From an uncultured Sphingomonas sp. (GTDB taxonomy: Bacteria; Pseudomonadota; Alphaproteobacteria; Sphingomonadales; Sphingomonadaceae), in the NCBI GenBank assembly GCA_946482655.1, contig CAMLSA010000062.1, positions 1 through 19,775 on the forward strand: DNA of 19,775 nt, in the 5' to 3' direction. Below, one piece after another: positions 7,674 through 14,831 of the stretch. Position numbers and translations under genes: made by a program. The notes under the pieces are model-generated. The model searched no databases. It had not been told where the DNA came from and worked only from the letters and a program-made list of their open reading frames with translations. The first letter of the stretch is position 1, and each line of letters starts with the position of its first letter.

Positions 7674-7694
7674 AAAGAACAAATATAGAACAAT
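7674..7694 (-). promoter_or_regulatory. Shared promoter-like element, cassette 1
   Basis: On the minus strand this AT-rich 21-bp site has two TGTTCT direct repeats 11 bp apart around a TATAT core. It matches the site at 8932-8952 at 18 of 21 positions without gaps, and its first base lies 86 nt before the GTG at 7608, against 85 nt in cassette 2. The TATAT could act as a -10, with the repeats binding a regulator on one helix face. No convincing -35 is seen. Just upstream is a short inverted repeat, TAGAT-cgaa-ATCTA (7697-7710). Confidence 0.5.
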
Positions 7695-7707
7695 AGTAGA
7701 TCGAAAT

Positions 7708-7760
7708 CTATCTCACAAGCCCCGATCACCTCCGCCATCGCAATATCCCCGACCGGCGAC
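7708..7760 (-). pseudogene. Remnant of the phhB 3' end
   Basis: About 53 bp match the last codons and stop of the intact phhB gene at 9860-9911. The stop-proximal piece matches at 13 of 16 bases and the block gatc(g/a)cctccgccatcgc at 17 of 18, with a 3-nt gap between. On the minus strand it reads DIAMAEVI where phhB has [10 protein letters not shown], so the correct frame survives locally. It has no start or body and is a scar, not a gene. Confidence 0.65.
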
Positions 7761-7764
7761 CCCT

Positions 7765-7908
7765 ATGTCGGCACTGGCGTCAGCAATTCGCCGATCGCCC
7801 AGGCAAGAGCCGATCTCGGCGTACCATCGAAGCGGGCGAGATGGCGGTCCGCGAAGAATCACGGGCTGCTGCTGCCACGGCCATCTTCGCGCGGTGGCGG
7901 CGGGATTA
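7765..7908 (+). pseudogene. Decayed duplicate of the methyltransferase 3' end
   Basis: About 144 bp are homologous to 6396-6541, the end of the methyltransferase gene. The last 32 bases are identical and the 12 before them differ by a single deleted base. Further upstream the copy drifts, with small deletions (a 2-nt gap near 7861) that destroy the frame. The upstream part still shows atgtcggc(a/g)ct(g/c)gcg. The copy ends at exactly the same gggatta as the original, and in both copies the tta supplies the stop of the opposing small gene. No promoter or start is present. Confidence 0.85.
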
Positions 7909-8322
7909 GTCGGCTATATCGCGGCAGTTATGGGCATTGGCAGACATCGGCTCGATCTTCCATTTGTTCGCAATTCCCATCTCAGAGCACCGAACCTCCA
8001 CTTCCTGATCGTGAACCGTCATCCGGCAAAAGGCTGGCACAGGCCCGATCAGATACTGGAAGCCATATGTCTTTCTGTGCCCCTCGTGCGTGTAGCGCAC
8101 ACACATGCCGCCCGAGCTTGAAGAGGCCTTGGAGAAGTTTATGAACTGGCCTGGGATGATTCGAGATGTCTGTGACACCTCACGCGCGAGGGACACCACA
8201 ACATCGGTCAGCGCAGCTTTGGATTTGTTTTCGACTGTGAGTGACGTTGACGGGACTCCGCAGCCGGCCAACGCAGCCAACGACACACACATCGACACCA
8301 GGGCCAGGGAGCGAACGATCAT
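7906..8322 (-). CDS. Lipoprotein, probable immunity partner of cassette 2
   Basis: A 138-residue lipoprotein: an N-terminal signal with lipobox LAGC, so C21 would be lipidated. The mature part begins VENKSKAALTDVVVSLA, a small beta-rich domain with three further Cys in the second half that could form disulphides in the periplasm. Its start overlaps the toxin-like gene's stop (ATGA, 8319-8322), so expression is coupled. A periplasm-facing lipoprotein after a toxin-like protein suggests neutralisation of an incoming periplasm- or envelope-active toxin; this is inferred from layout. Its TAA stop uses the last bases of the methyltransferase remnant. Family not recognised. Confidence 0.7.
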   Translation of the reverse strand: MIVRSLALVSMCVSLAALAGCGVPSTSLTVENKSKAALTDVVVSLAREVSQTSRIIPGQFINFSKASSSSGGMCVRYTHEGHRKTYGFQYLIGPVPAFCRMTVHDQEVEVRCSEMGIANKWKIEPMSANAHNCRDIAD

Positions 8323-8867
8323 TCCTTCAATCCATGGAGCCGGCCGCGCCGGAGCGCCAGTTCAGCCGCTTCGTCGGGGCTGAGATGCTTGAACCGGGGA
8401 TCGACCGCCATAGCCCGCCCCAGCCTGTTATTGCGCAAATCCATGGTGCGTTCGTTTGCGGGGTTGTCGCTTCCGACCTCATTGCTGTCCGCAAATGCTT
8501 TCGCAGCCGCCGTCCCGACGCGCCGTGCCATGTCATAATTCCACCGAAAATGTCGGTATGCGTCCGCGAGATCATTCCATTGATTGGAATTGGGAAAACG
8601 CTCGGTAGTTTTCATGCTGGCACTGACGCCGGCAATCAAGGCGGGAATGCTTTCGCCGATCAGCCGATTGGCCAGTACTTGATGAAGCTTTAATTCTCCG
8701 AGATCGTTTTCATCACTTTCAGGCCGGGAGCTTCTTGATGCACTAAGCTTCGCCCCTTTGGCCTTTTCTCGAGCTTCTTGCTCCATCATCAGCCTGTCCC
8801 AATAGGACCGCGGGTTATCGAGCGTGCTGTCTTCCGCCAGAGGAACTCTATCCGAAAATTTGGTCAC
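8319..8867 (-). CDS. Toxin-like effector protein, cassette 2 (PRSYW motif, DUF6973-like C-terminus)
   Basis: The GTG at 8867 is preferred (182 residues): GGGGGA lies about 5 nt upstream and the promoter-like element is 85 nt away, as in cassette 1. The frame stays open to a GTG at 8957, which would add 30 residues and place the start inside that element. Near residue 20 is NPRSYWDRLMMEQEAREKAK, matching cassette 1. The C-terminus contains DAYRHFRWNYDMARRVG, AKAFADSNEV and MDLRNNRLGR, which resembles the DUF6973 pattern (D-A-[FY]-R-H, W-N, HE, MDLxNNxxGR) seen at the ends of secreted toxins; the usual HE appears as NE. There is no signal peptide. Activity is unknown. Confidence 0.65.
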   Translation of the reverse strand: MTKFSDRVPLAEDSTLDNPRSYWDRLMMEQEAREKAKGAKLSASRSSRPESDENDLGELKLHQVLANRLIGESIPALIAGVSASMKTTERFPNSNQWNDLADAYRHFRWNYDMARRVGTAAAKAFADSNEVGSDNPANERTMDLRNNRLGRAMAVDPRFKHLSPDEAAELALRRGRLHGLKE

Positions 8868-8931
8868 GGCATTCCCCCATTGGCGCAGCCCGATCGCCGC
8901 CTGTCTCCCATAGCGATTTCGCTTGAAAGGT

Positions 8932-8952
8932 AAAGAACATATAGAGAACATT
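8932..8952 (-). promoter_or_regulatory. Shared promoter-like element, cassette 2
   Basis: The minus strand carries TGTTCT, then CTATA, then TGTTCTTT, agreeing with the cassette 1 site at 18 of 21 positions. It lies 85 nt before the preferred GTG. Its TATATG could serve as a -10. It is in the gap shared with the divergent metallophosphoesterase gene (start 9005), so a regulator bound here could affect both. Confidence 0.5.
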
Positions 8953-9004
8953 GGCACACAATTCGTGAACGCCTTTCTCTGGCCGTGGATGTCGATTGAC
9001 GAGA

Positions 9005-9844
9005 ATGAGGATTTACAGCCCTAAAGCCTCAATGCGGTGGCCTTTGATGATCTTGGCAGGTTGCTGGCTTTTGCTGCTGCATATGCTGCTCCTGGCATCG
9101 ACAGATCCCGTCGTTCGCCACCTGCGCTATTTGCCGGAGCATTGGCCCGCTTCCGCCCGCCCGCAACGGCTCGTTCTTCTCACCGACATTCACGTCTCGG
9201 GCCCCGACATGCCGCCGGCGCGGCTGATGCAGATCGTCGGACAGATCAACAAGCTGGAGCCCGACATCATATTGCTGGGCGGCGACTTCCTCAGCGCGAA
9301 GAAATTGGCGACAAGGCGATATAGTGTTGAAACGGCCCTTCTTCCGCTTGCGTCGCTTCAGGCACCGGCGGGCGTCATCGCCGTCATGGGCAATCATGAT
9401 CACTGGTCCGATACCACGGCTATCGAGGGTGCGTTGCGTCGCGCGGGAGCAATCATTCTCGACAATCAGGCGGTGCGCATCGGCGATCTCGCCATCGGGG
9501 GAGTGGACGACGATTTCACGAACAATGCGGATATCCGTGCCGTCGCCGGCAGGCTGCGAACACTCGGCGGCGCGCCCATCATCCTGAGCCACAGCCCCGA
9601 CATCTTCCCGGCGACGCCACCTTCAATCGGCCTGGTCCTGGCGGGGCATACGCATTGCGGCCAAATCAGCTTTCCGCTGATCGGGCCATTGTTCACGGCC
9701 TCGCATCACGGAAGGCGGTTCGCCTGCGGCATCATCCGGAACAAGGGACAGACGATGATCGTCAGCGCCGGCGTGGGCACAAGCATCCTGCCGCTGCGCC
9801 TCGGGGCGGCGCCAGACCTCTGGGTGATCGATATCGGACGGTAG
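9005..9844 (+). CDS. Membrane-anchored metallophosphoesterase (YkuE/YaeI-like)
   Basis: A 279-residue calcineurin-like phosphoesterase. Residues 12-31 form an N-terminal membrane segment. The metal-site motifs are in order: TDIH (D61, H63), GGDF (D94), GNHDHW (129-134), SHSPD (near 197) and AGHTHCGQ (near 217). This matches the YkuE/YaeI branch, some of which hydrolyse membrane phospholipid or UDP-sugar lipid precursors. The substrate cannot be read here. The ATG at 9005 is chosen over an in-frame TTG at 8996; neither has a strong ribosome site. It is convergent with phhB, 15 nt apart, and is the first conserved-type gene right of the cassettes. Confidence 0.85.
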   Translation: MRIYSPKASMRWPLMILAGCWLLLLHMLLLASTDPVVRHLRYLPEHWPASARPQRLVLLTDIHVSGPDMPPARLMQIVGQINKLEPDIILLGGDFLSAKKLATRRYSVETALLPLASLQAPAGVIAVMGNHDHWSDTTAIEGALRRAGAIILDNQAVRIGDLAIGGVDDDFTNNADIRAVAGRLRTLGGAPIILSHSPDIFPATPPSIGLVLAGHTHCGQISFPLIGPLFTASHHGRRFACGIIRNKGQTMIVSAGVGTSILPLRLGAAPDLWVIDIGR

Positions 9845-9859
9845 GTCTCTGCGGGCCGG

Positions 9860-10153
9860 CTATTCGACAAGCCCCTCGATCGCCTCCGCCATCGCCACAT
9901 CACGACGCGACAGCCCGCCCGCATCATGCGTGGTCAGCAAGATATCCACCCTGTTCCACACATTCGACCATTCGGGATGATGATCGTGTTTCTCCGCCAG
10001 CAGCGCGACCCGCGTCATGAAGGCGAAGGCGGCCGAGAAATCCGGGAACGTAAAGCTGCGGCTGATCGCGTCGCGGGCCTCGTCATAGTCCCAGTCGGGC
10101 AGGCCATCCAATGCGTCGGCGCGCTCCTCGTCGGACAGGGGTTCGATCGGCAT
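9860..10153 (-). CDS. phhB: Pterin-4a-carbinolamine dehydratase
   Basis: A 97-residue protein with the PCD/DCoH signature [16 protein letters not shown] (54-69), including the active-site His pair H58/H59, followed by [15 protein letters not shown]. It dehydrates 4a-hydroxytetrahydrobiopterin so the cofactor can be recycled after aromatic amino acid hydroxylation, or has a general pterin role. No hydroxylase gene is in the window. Length is normal for the family. A decayed copy of the 3' end of this gene is found at 7708-7760, between the two effector cassettes. Confidence 0.92.
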   Translation of the reverse strand: MPIEPLSDEERADALDGLPDWDYDEARDAISRSFTFPDFSAAFAFMTRVALLAEKHDHHPEWSNVWNRVDILLTTHDAGGLSRRDVAMAEAIEGLVE

Positions 10154-10224
10154 GGCGGCATCCTCTCGCTGGCGTGATGCGAAGATCGCCTCTATGTCGC
10201 GCTTCGATGAGCGAAGGTCAAACC

Positions 10225-10608
10225 ATGGCGCCGGGGGCGGACCGGATCGAGGCGATCGCGCGCGCGACGATCGCGAAGCTGCCGCCCGAATTCGCCCGGC
10301 ACCTCGGCAATGTCGTCCTCGCCGTCGAAGAGTTCGCCGACGACAAGACGCTCGACGAGATGGGCATCGAAAGCCCGTTCGAGCTGACCGGACTCTATAC
10401 CGGCCTGCCGGTCGGATCGAAGTCGGTCGACCATAGCGGCACGATGCCCGACATGATCCACCTTTACCGCCGTGCGATCCTCGACGAATGGGTCGAGAGC
10501 GGGGTCAGCCTCGAGGCGCTCGTCGCGCATGTCGTGATCCATGAGATCGGCCATCATTTCGGCCTGTCCGACGACGACATGCACCGGCTCGAGGAACTGG
10601 CGGGTTGA
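10225..10608 (+). CDS. Zincin-like metallopeptidase family protein
   Basis: A small (127-residue) metallopeptidase-family protein with [18 protein letters not shown] near its C-terminus. H106, E107 and H110 form the HExxH zinc site, with D117 in the conserved following segment. This matches the short bacterial zincin family PF06262, whose role is poorly known. The start at 10225 is preferred because GAAGG lies 7 nt before it; an in-frame ATG at 10207 lacks one. The stop overlaps the TTG start of ccmA, so it is probably read together with ccmAB. Confidence 0.85.
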   Translation: MAPGADRIEAIARATIAKLPPEFARHLGNVVLAVEEFADDKTLDEMGIESPFELTGLYTGLPVGSKSVDHSGTMPDMIHLYRRAILDEWVESGVSLEALVAHVVIHEIGHHFGLSDDDMHRLEELAG

Positions 10609-11192
10609 TCACGGCAAGGCTCGCTTTCGAACGCGTGGCGTGCCTGCGCGGCGACCGGCTGCTGTTCGAGGACATGAGCTTCGCGCTGGGCAACGGCGAC
10701 GCGGCGCTGCTGACCGGCCCCAACGGCGCCGGCAAGTCGAGCCTGATGCGGATCGCCGCCGGGCTGCTGCCCGCCTCCGCCGGCAAGGTCGCGGTCGCGG
10801 GCGGGATCGGCTTCGCCGGCGAGGCGGCGGCGCTCGACGCGCGGCTCCCGCTTCGACAGGCGCTGCTCTTCTGGGCGCGGATCGACGGAGCCGGCCGCGC
10901 CGAGGTGGAAGCGGCGCTGGAGAAGATGGGGATCGCCAATCTCGCCGAGGTGCCGGTCCGCATGCTGTCGACCGGCCAGCGCAAGCGGGCCGCGCTCGCC
11001 CGGGTGATCGCGGGCCGGGCCGCGGTCTGGCTGCTCGACGAGCCCGGCAACGGCCTCGACACGGCCTCGCTCGACCGGCTGGCGGCGGCGATGGCCGGGC
11101 ATCGCTCCGGTGGCGGCATCGTCGTCGCCGCGACCCACCAGCCGCTCGCCCTGCCGGATGCGATCGAGATCGCGCTGGGAGGCCAGCCATGA
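10605..11192 (+). CDS. ccmA: Heme exporter / cytochrome c maturation ATPase CcmA
   Basis: A 195-residue ABC ATPase. Walker A is GPNGAGKSS (about 38-46), the signature is LSTGQRKRAALAR (about 125-137) and Walker B is VWLLDEP (about 146-152). Length and sequence fit CcmA, which works with CcmB and CcmC to release holo-CcmE during cytochrome c maturation at the inner membrane. The likely start is a TTG overlapping the previous stop (10605-10608); no better start lies nearby. Its stop overlaps the ccmB start (ATGA), so coupling is likely. Confidence 0.9.
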   Translation: MITARLAFERVACLRGDRLLFEDMSFALGNGDAALLTGPNGAGKSSLMRIAAGLLPASAGKVAVAGGIGFAGEAAALDARLPLRQALLFWARIDGAGRAEVEAALEKMGIANLAEVPVRMLSTGQRKRAALARVIAGRAAVWLLDEPGNGLDTASLDRLAAAMAGHRSGGGIVVAATHQPLALPDAIEIALGGQP

Positions 11193-11836
11193 GCCTTTGG
11201 GGCACGATCATCCTGCGCGACGTGCGGCTCGCCTATCAGGGGGGCGGGGCGATGCTGCCGCTGATCTTCTTCCTGCTGGTGGCGACCCTCTTCCCCTTCG
11301 CGGTCGGGCCCGACGGTCCGCTGCTCGCCCGCGTCGGCGGTGGCGCGCTGTGGATGGCGGCTCTGCTCGCGGCGCTGCTGCCGGTCGACCGGCTGGTCGC
11401 GCCCGATGCGGAGAACGGGGTGCTCGATCAATATGCGGTGCGTGGCCTGTCCGACGAAGGCATCGCGGCCGCCAAGATCGCCGCCCACTGGCTGGGCTTC
11501 GGCCCGCCGCTGATGATCGCCGCCATCCCCGCCGCCGCGCTGCTCAAGCTCGACGGGAGCACGCTGGCCAGTCTCGAGCTGGGCCTCGCGATCGGCACGC
11601 CCGCGCTCGCCGCCCTGGGGGTGATGACGAGCGCGCTGACCCTGGGCCTGCGCGGCGCCGGCGCGCTCGCGGGGCTCGTCATGCTGCCGCTCGCGGTGCC
11701 GCTGCTGATCTTCGGCGCGGGCGCGCTCGGCGCGAGCGACATGGGCGCGATCAAGCTGCTCGCGGCGACCGCGCTGCTGCTGACCGCGCTGACGCCCTTC
11801 GCGGCGGGAGCGGCCCTGCGCGCGGGCCGCGACTGA
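11189..11836 (+). CDS. ccmB: Heme exporter membrane protein CcmB
   Basis: A 215-residue polytopic membrane protein with about six hydrophobic segments, starting with MSLWGTIILRDVRLAYQGGG, typical of CcmB. It carries the short charged stretch VDRLVAPDAENGVLDQY after the second segment, which is conserved in the family. It overlaps ccmA by 4 nt and forms the membrane part of the CcmAB complex. ccmC, ccmD and ccmE do not follow; the next gene is unrelated, so the rest of the system must be elsewhere. Confidence 0.9.
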   Translation: MSLWGTIILRDVRLAYQGGGAMLPLIFFLLVATLFPFAVGPDGPLLARVGGGALWMAALLAALLPVDRLVAPDAENGVLDQYAVRGLSDEGIAAAKIAAHWLGFGPPLMIAAIPAAALLKLDGSTLASLELGLAIGTPALAALGVMTSALTLGLRGAGALAGLVMLPLAVPLLIFGAGALGASDMGAIKLLAATALLLTALTPFAAGAALRAGRD

Positions 11837-11899
11837 TCCGCGACGTTGCGACCGTCACGCGCGAAGTCTAGGCAAGCCCGATTCAAGCAGGAGGATCCC

Positions 11900-12736
11900 A
11901 TGCCCGACCATAGCCCCTGGCAGCATCACCGCCGCGCCGGAGTTGCCGACGACATCGATTTCGAGATCAAGGGACAGGAGCTGCAGTTCCTGGAGATCGA
12001 GCTCGACCCGGGCGAAAGCGCGGTCGCCGAGGCGGGCGCGCTCGTCTGGAAGGATGCCAGCGTCGGCATGACCACGGTGTTCGGCGACGGCAGCGGCGGC
12101 GCCGACGGCGGCTTCATGGGCAAGCTGCTCGGGGCCGGCAAGCGGCTGATCACCGGAGAAAGCCTGTTCACCACCGTCTTTACCCATAACGGCCAGGGCA
12201 AGGCGCGGGTCGCCTTCGCGTCGCCGACCCCGGGCGCGATCCTGCCGCTCCGCCTCGATGCCGTCGGCGGTCGGCTGATCTGCCAGAAGGACAGCTTCCT
12301 CGCCGCCGCCAAGGGCGTGTCGATCGGCGTCCACTTCCAGCAGCGGGTCATGACCGGTCTGTTCGGCGGCGAGGGCTTCATCATGCAGAAGCTCGAAGGC
12401 GACGGCTGGGTGTTCGTGCAGATGGGCGGCACCGTCGTCGAGCGCGAGCTCGGGGCGGGCGATGAACTGCATGTCGATACCGGCTGCCTCGCGGCCTATA
12501 CCGCCAGCGTCGATTTCGACCTGGTCACCGCGGGCGGGGTCAAGAGCGTGCTGTTCGGCGGCGAGGGCCTGTTCTTCGCGAGGCTGAGGGGACCAGGCAA
12601 GGTCTGGATCCAATCGCTCCCCTTCTCGCGCCTGGCCGGCCGGATGCTGGCGGCGGCCGGCGGCCGCGGCGGCCAGAATCGCGGCGAGGGATCGGTGCTG
12701 GGCGGGCTCGGCGATTTCATCGGGGGTAATGACTAG
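11900..12736 (+). CDS. AIM24 / TIGR00266 family protein
   Basis: A 278-residue protein of the TIGR00266 (AIM24-like) family, beta-rich with regularly spaced glycines. Recognisable segments are FLEIELDPGESAVAEAGALVWKDASVGM in two blocks near residues 38-65, LITGESLFTTVF near 85-97, and GEGLFFARLRGPGKVWIQSLP near 230-250. The start at 11900 has an AGGAGG 5-6 nt upstream, so a longer open frame from 11846 is not used. Family function is unclear: yeast Aim24 is mitochondrial, bacterial members are unassigned. It is convergent with oligopeptidase B, 32 nt apart. Confidence 0.88.
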   Translation: MPDHSPWQHHRRAGVADDIDFEIKGQELQFLEIELDPGESAVAEAGALVWKDASVGMTTVFGDGSGGADGGFMGKLLGAGKRLITGESLFTTVFTHNGQGKARVAFASPTPGAILPLRLDAVGGRLICQKDSFLAAAKGVSIGVHFQQRVMTGLFGGEGFIMQKLEGDGWVFVQMGGTVVERELGAGDELHVDTGCLAAYTASVDFDLVTAGGVKSVLFGGEGLFFARLRGPGKVWIQSLPFSRLAGRMLAAAGGRGGQNRGEGSVLGGLGDFIGGND

Positions 12737-12768
12737 GCGTCGCCCGGCGGAGGCCGGCGCCGAAAGCG

Positions 12769-14826
12769 CTACCCCTCGCCCATCTGGGTGAGCACGAAGG
12801 CATAGGCCTCGGCGTCCTCGCGCAGCGAATCATAGCGGCCCGATTTGCCGCCATGGCCCGCCCCCATGTTGATCTTGAGCAGCAGCAGATTGTCGTCGGT
12901 CTTGGTCGCGCGCAGCTTGGCCGCCCACTTGGCGGGCTCCCAATAGGTAACCCGCGGATCGTGGAGCCCGCCTGTGATCAGCATCGGCGGATAGGCCTTC
13001 GCCGCGACATTCTCATAGGGGCTGTAGCTGCGGATGAGCTCGAACGCCGCCTTGTCGGTGATCGGGTTGCCCCATTCCGGCCATTCGCCCGGCGTCAGCG
13101 GCAGGCTCTCGTCCTGCATCGTGTTGAGCACGTCGACGAAGGGCACATCGGCGACCACCGCGCCCCACAGCTCGGGATCGGTATTGGCCACGACCCCCAT
13201 CAGCTCGCCGCCCGCCGAGCCGCCGTTGATCGCGATGTTTCCCGCTCTCGTGAAGCCCGCCGCGATCAGCCCTTTCGCCGCATCGACGAAATCGTGGAAG
13301 CTGTTCCAGCGCCGCTCGGCCTTGCCCTGGAGATACCAGTCATAACCGAGATCGTCGCCGCCCCGGATATGCGCGATCGCATAGGCCCAGCCGCGATCGA
13401 CGATCGACAGCCGGACGGTCGAGAAGCCCGGCGGGACGGCATGGCCATAAGCGCCATAGGCGTAGAGAAGGAGCTTGCCCGATCCATCCCTCGGGAAGCC
13501 CTTGCGGTAGAGCACCGACACCGGGATCATCTTGCCGTCGCGCGCGGGCACCATCAGCCGCTCGGTCGCATAGAGCGAGCGATCGAATCCCGATGGGATC
13601 TCCTGCACCTTCAGCGTGGTGAGGCCGCGCGCCGCCGGATCATAGTCGAACACCGTCTGCGGCGTGACCATCGAGGCATAATGGAGCCGGTAGGCGGGCG
13701 GGTCATATTCGGGATTGCCGCCGAGCCCGGCGGTGTAGCTCGGCTCGGGAAAGGCGACACGATGCTCCTCGCCGTCATAGCCGCGCAGCCGGATCTGATC
13801 GAGCCCGTCGACCCGCTCGGTAAGGACGAGATGCTTCGCGAAGCTGGTCAGCCCGCGGATATAGACGCTGTCCGAACCCGCGATCACCGTCTCCCATTTG
13901 CCGGGATAGGCCGGATCGGCGCGGGCGACGCGGAAATTGACATGATCGTCGTTGGTCAGGATCCACAGCGAGCCATGCGCGCCGTCCACCGAATATTCGC
14001 GCTTGGTCTGGCGCGGGCTGATCATCACCGGGGCGGCGCCGGGATCGGCGGCGGGAATGATGCGGACCTCGCTGGTCTGGTTGTCGCCCGTCCTGATCAG
14101 GATCCACCGACGGTCCTGGGTCGTGCCGACGCCGACGTTGAAGCCGAGCTCCTCGGTCTCCTCATAGAGGGTGCGATCGCTTCCCGGATCGGTGCCGAGG
14201 ATGTGCAGCCGCGCCCGATAGGTCCGCCAATGCTCGTTGACCTCGGTATAGACGAGGCTCCTCGAATCCGCGCCCCAGGCGACCGGGCCGTTGGTGACGA
14301 GGCTCACCGTCTCGATATCCTTGGCCGTGGCGAGGTCGCGGATCTTGAGGACGAAGCGCTCGGCCCCGCTGGTATCGGCCGACCAGGCGGCGAGCTTGCC
14401 GTCGGGGCTGGTGGCGAGCACCTGGAGCCGGAAATAATCGGCCTGCGCGGCTTCCGCGGGTTCGTCGAGCATGATCGCCTCTGGTCCGCCCGCGGCCGGC
14501 TTGCGATACCAGATGCGATATTGCCCACCGGGCCGGTACGCCCACCAGGTGAGCCAGTCGCCGTCCTTCTGCGGCACGCTCGCGTCGTCCTCCTTGAGGC
14601 GGCCCTTCATCTCCGCGAAAAGCGTTTCGACCAGCGCCTCGTGCGGCTTCATCGCCGCCTCGAAATAGGCGTTCTCCTCGCGCAGATAGTCGAGCACATT
14701 CTCATCGTCGATGACTGGATATTTCTGATCCTTCAGCCACGCATAGGGGTCCTCGATAGTGTAGCCGTGGCGGCTGCTCCGGTGCGAGCGGCGGAGGGCG
14801 ACGGGCGGCTTCGGCAGTTCGGACAT
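12769..14826 (-). CDS. ptrB: Oligopeptidase B (S9A prolyl oligopeptidase family)
   Basis: A 685-residue serine peptidase. The N-terminal half has the seven-blade propeller beginning with RHGYTIEDPYAWLKD. The C-terminal alpha/beta hydrolase domain has nucleophile S537 in NGGSAGGE, with D623 in GGLHDPRV and H658 in GAGHGGKSGR as the probable other triad members. RGGDDLGYDWYLQGKAERRW is a family hallmark. Oligopeptidase B cleaves short peptides after basic residues. There is no signal peptide, so it is probably cytoplasmic. It starts 5 nt after the upstream lipoprotein gene and is likely cotranscribed with it. Confidence 0.92.
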   Translation of the reverse strand: MSELPKPPVALRRSHRSSRHGYTIEDPYAWLKDQKYPVIDDENVLDYLREENAYFEAAMKPHEALVETLFAEMKGRLKEDDASVPQKDGDWLTWWAYRPGGQYRIWYRKPAAGGPEAIMLDEPAEAAQADYFRLQVLATSPDGKLAAWSADTSGAERFVLKIRDLATAKDIETVSLVTNGPVAWGADSRSLVYTEVNEHWRTYRARLHILGTDPGSDRTLYEETEELGFNVGVGTTQDRRWILIRTGDNQTSEVRIIPAADPGAAPVMISPRQTKREYSVDGAHGSLWILTNDDHVNFRVARADPAYPGKWETVIAGSDSVYIRGLTSFAKHLVLTERVDGLDQIRLRGYDGEEHRVAFPEPSYTAGLGGNPEYDPPAYRLHYASMVTPQTVFDYDPAARGLTTLKVQEIPSGFDRSLYATERLMVPARDGKMIPVSVLYRKGFPRDGSGKLLLYAYGAYGHAVPPGFSTVRLSIVDRGWAYAIAHIRGGDDLGYDWYLQGKAERRWNSFHDFVDAAKGLIAAGFTRAGNIAINGGSAGGELMGVVANTDPELWGAVVADVPFVDVLNTMQDESLPLTPGEWPEWGNPITDKAAFELIRSYSPYENVAAKAYPPMLITGGLHDPRVTYWEPAKWAAKLRATKTDDNLLLLKINMGAGHGGKSGRYDSLREDAEAYAFVLTQMGEG

Positions 14827-14831
14827 CGCGA

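Noticed and set aside
7835..7908. The repeated methyltransferase end as an att repeat of a site-specific integrated element
   Set aside because: There is no integrase between the copies, homology extends upstream with graded decay, and a phhB remnant adjoins it. Duplication or homologous recombination explains it better.
7447..8121. 224-codon plus-strand frame across the cassette gap
   Set aside because: It crosses the 5' end of cassette 1, both scars and the lipoprotein gene; the apparent frame is an accident of the remnants.
12744..12769. Short hairpins (CCGGC/GCCGG and GCGC/GCGC) between the AIM24-family gene and ptrB as a bidirectional terminator
   Set aside because: Stems are 4-5 bp with no T-tract on either strand; GC-rich DNA produces such repeats by chance.
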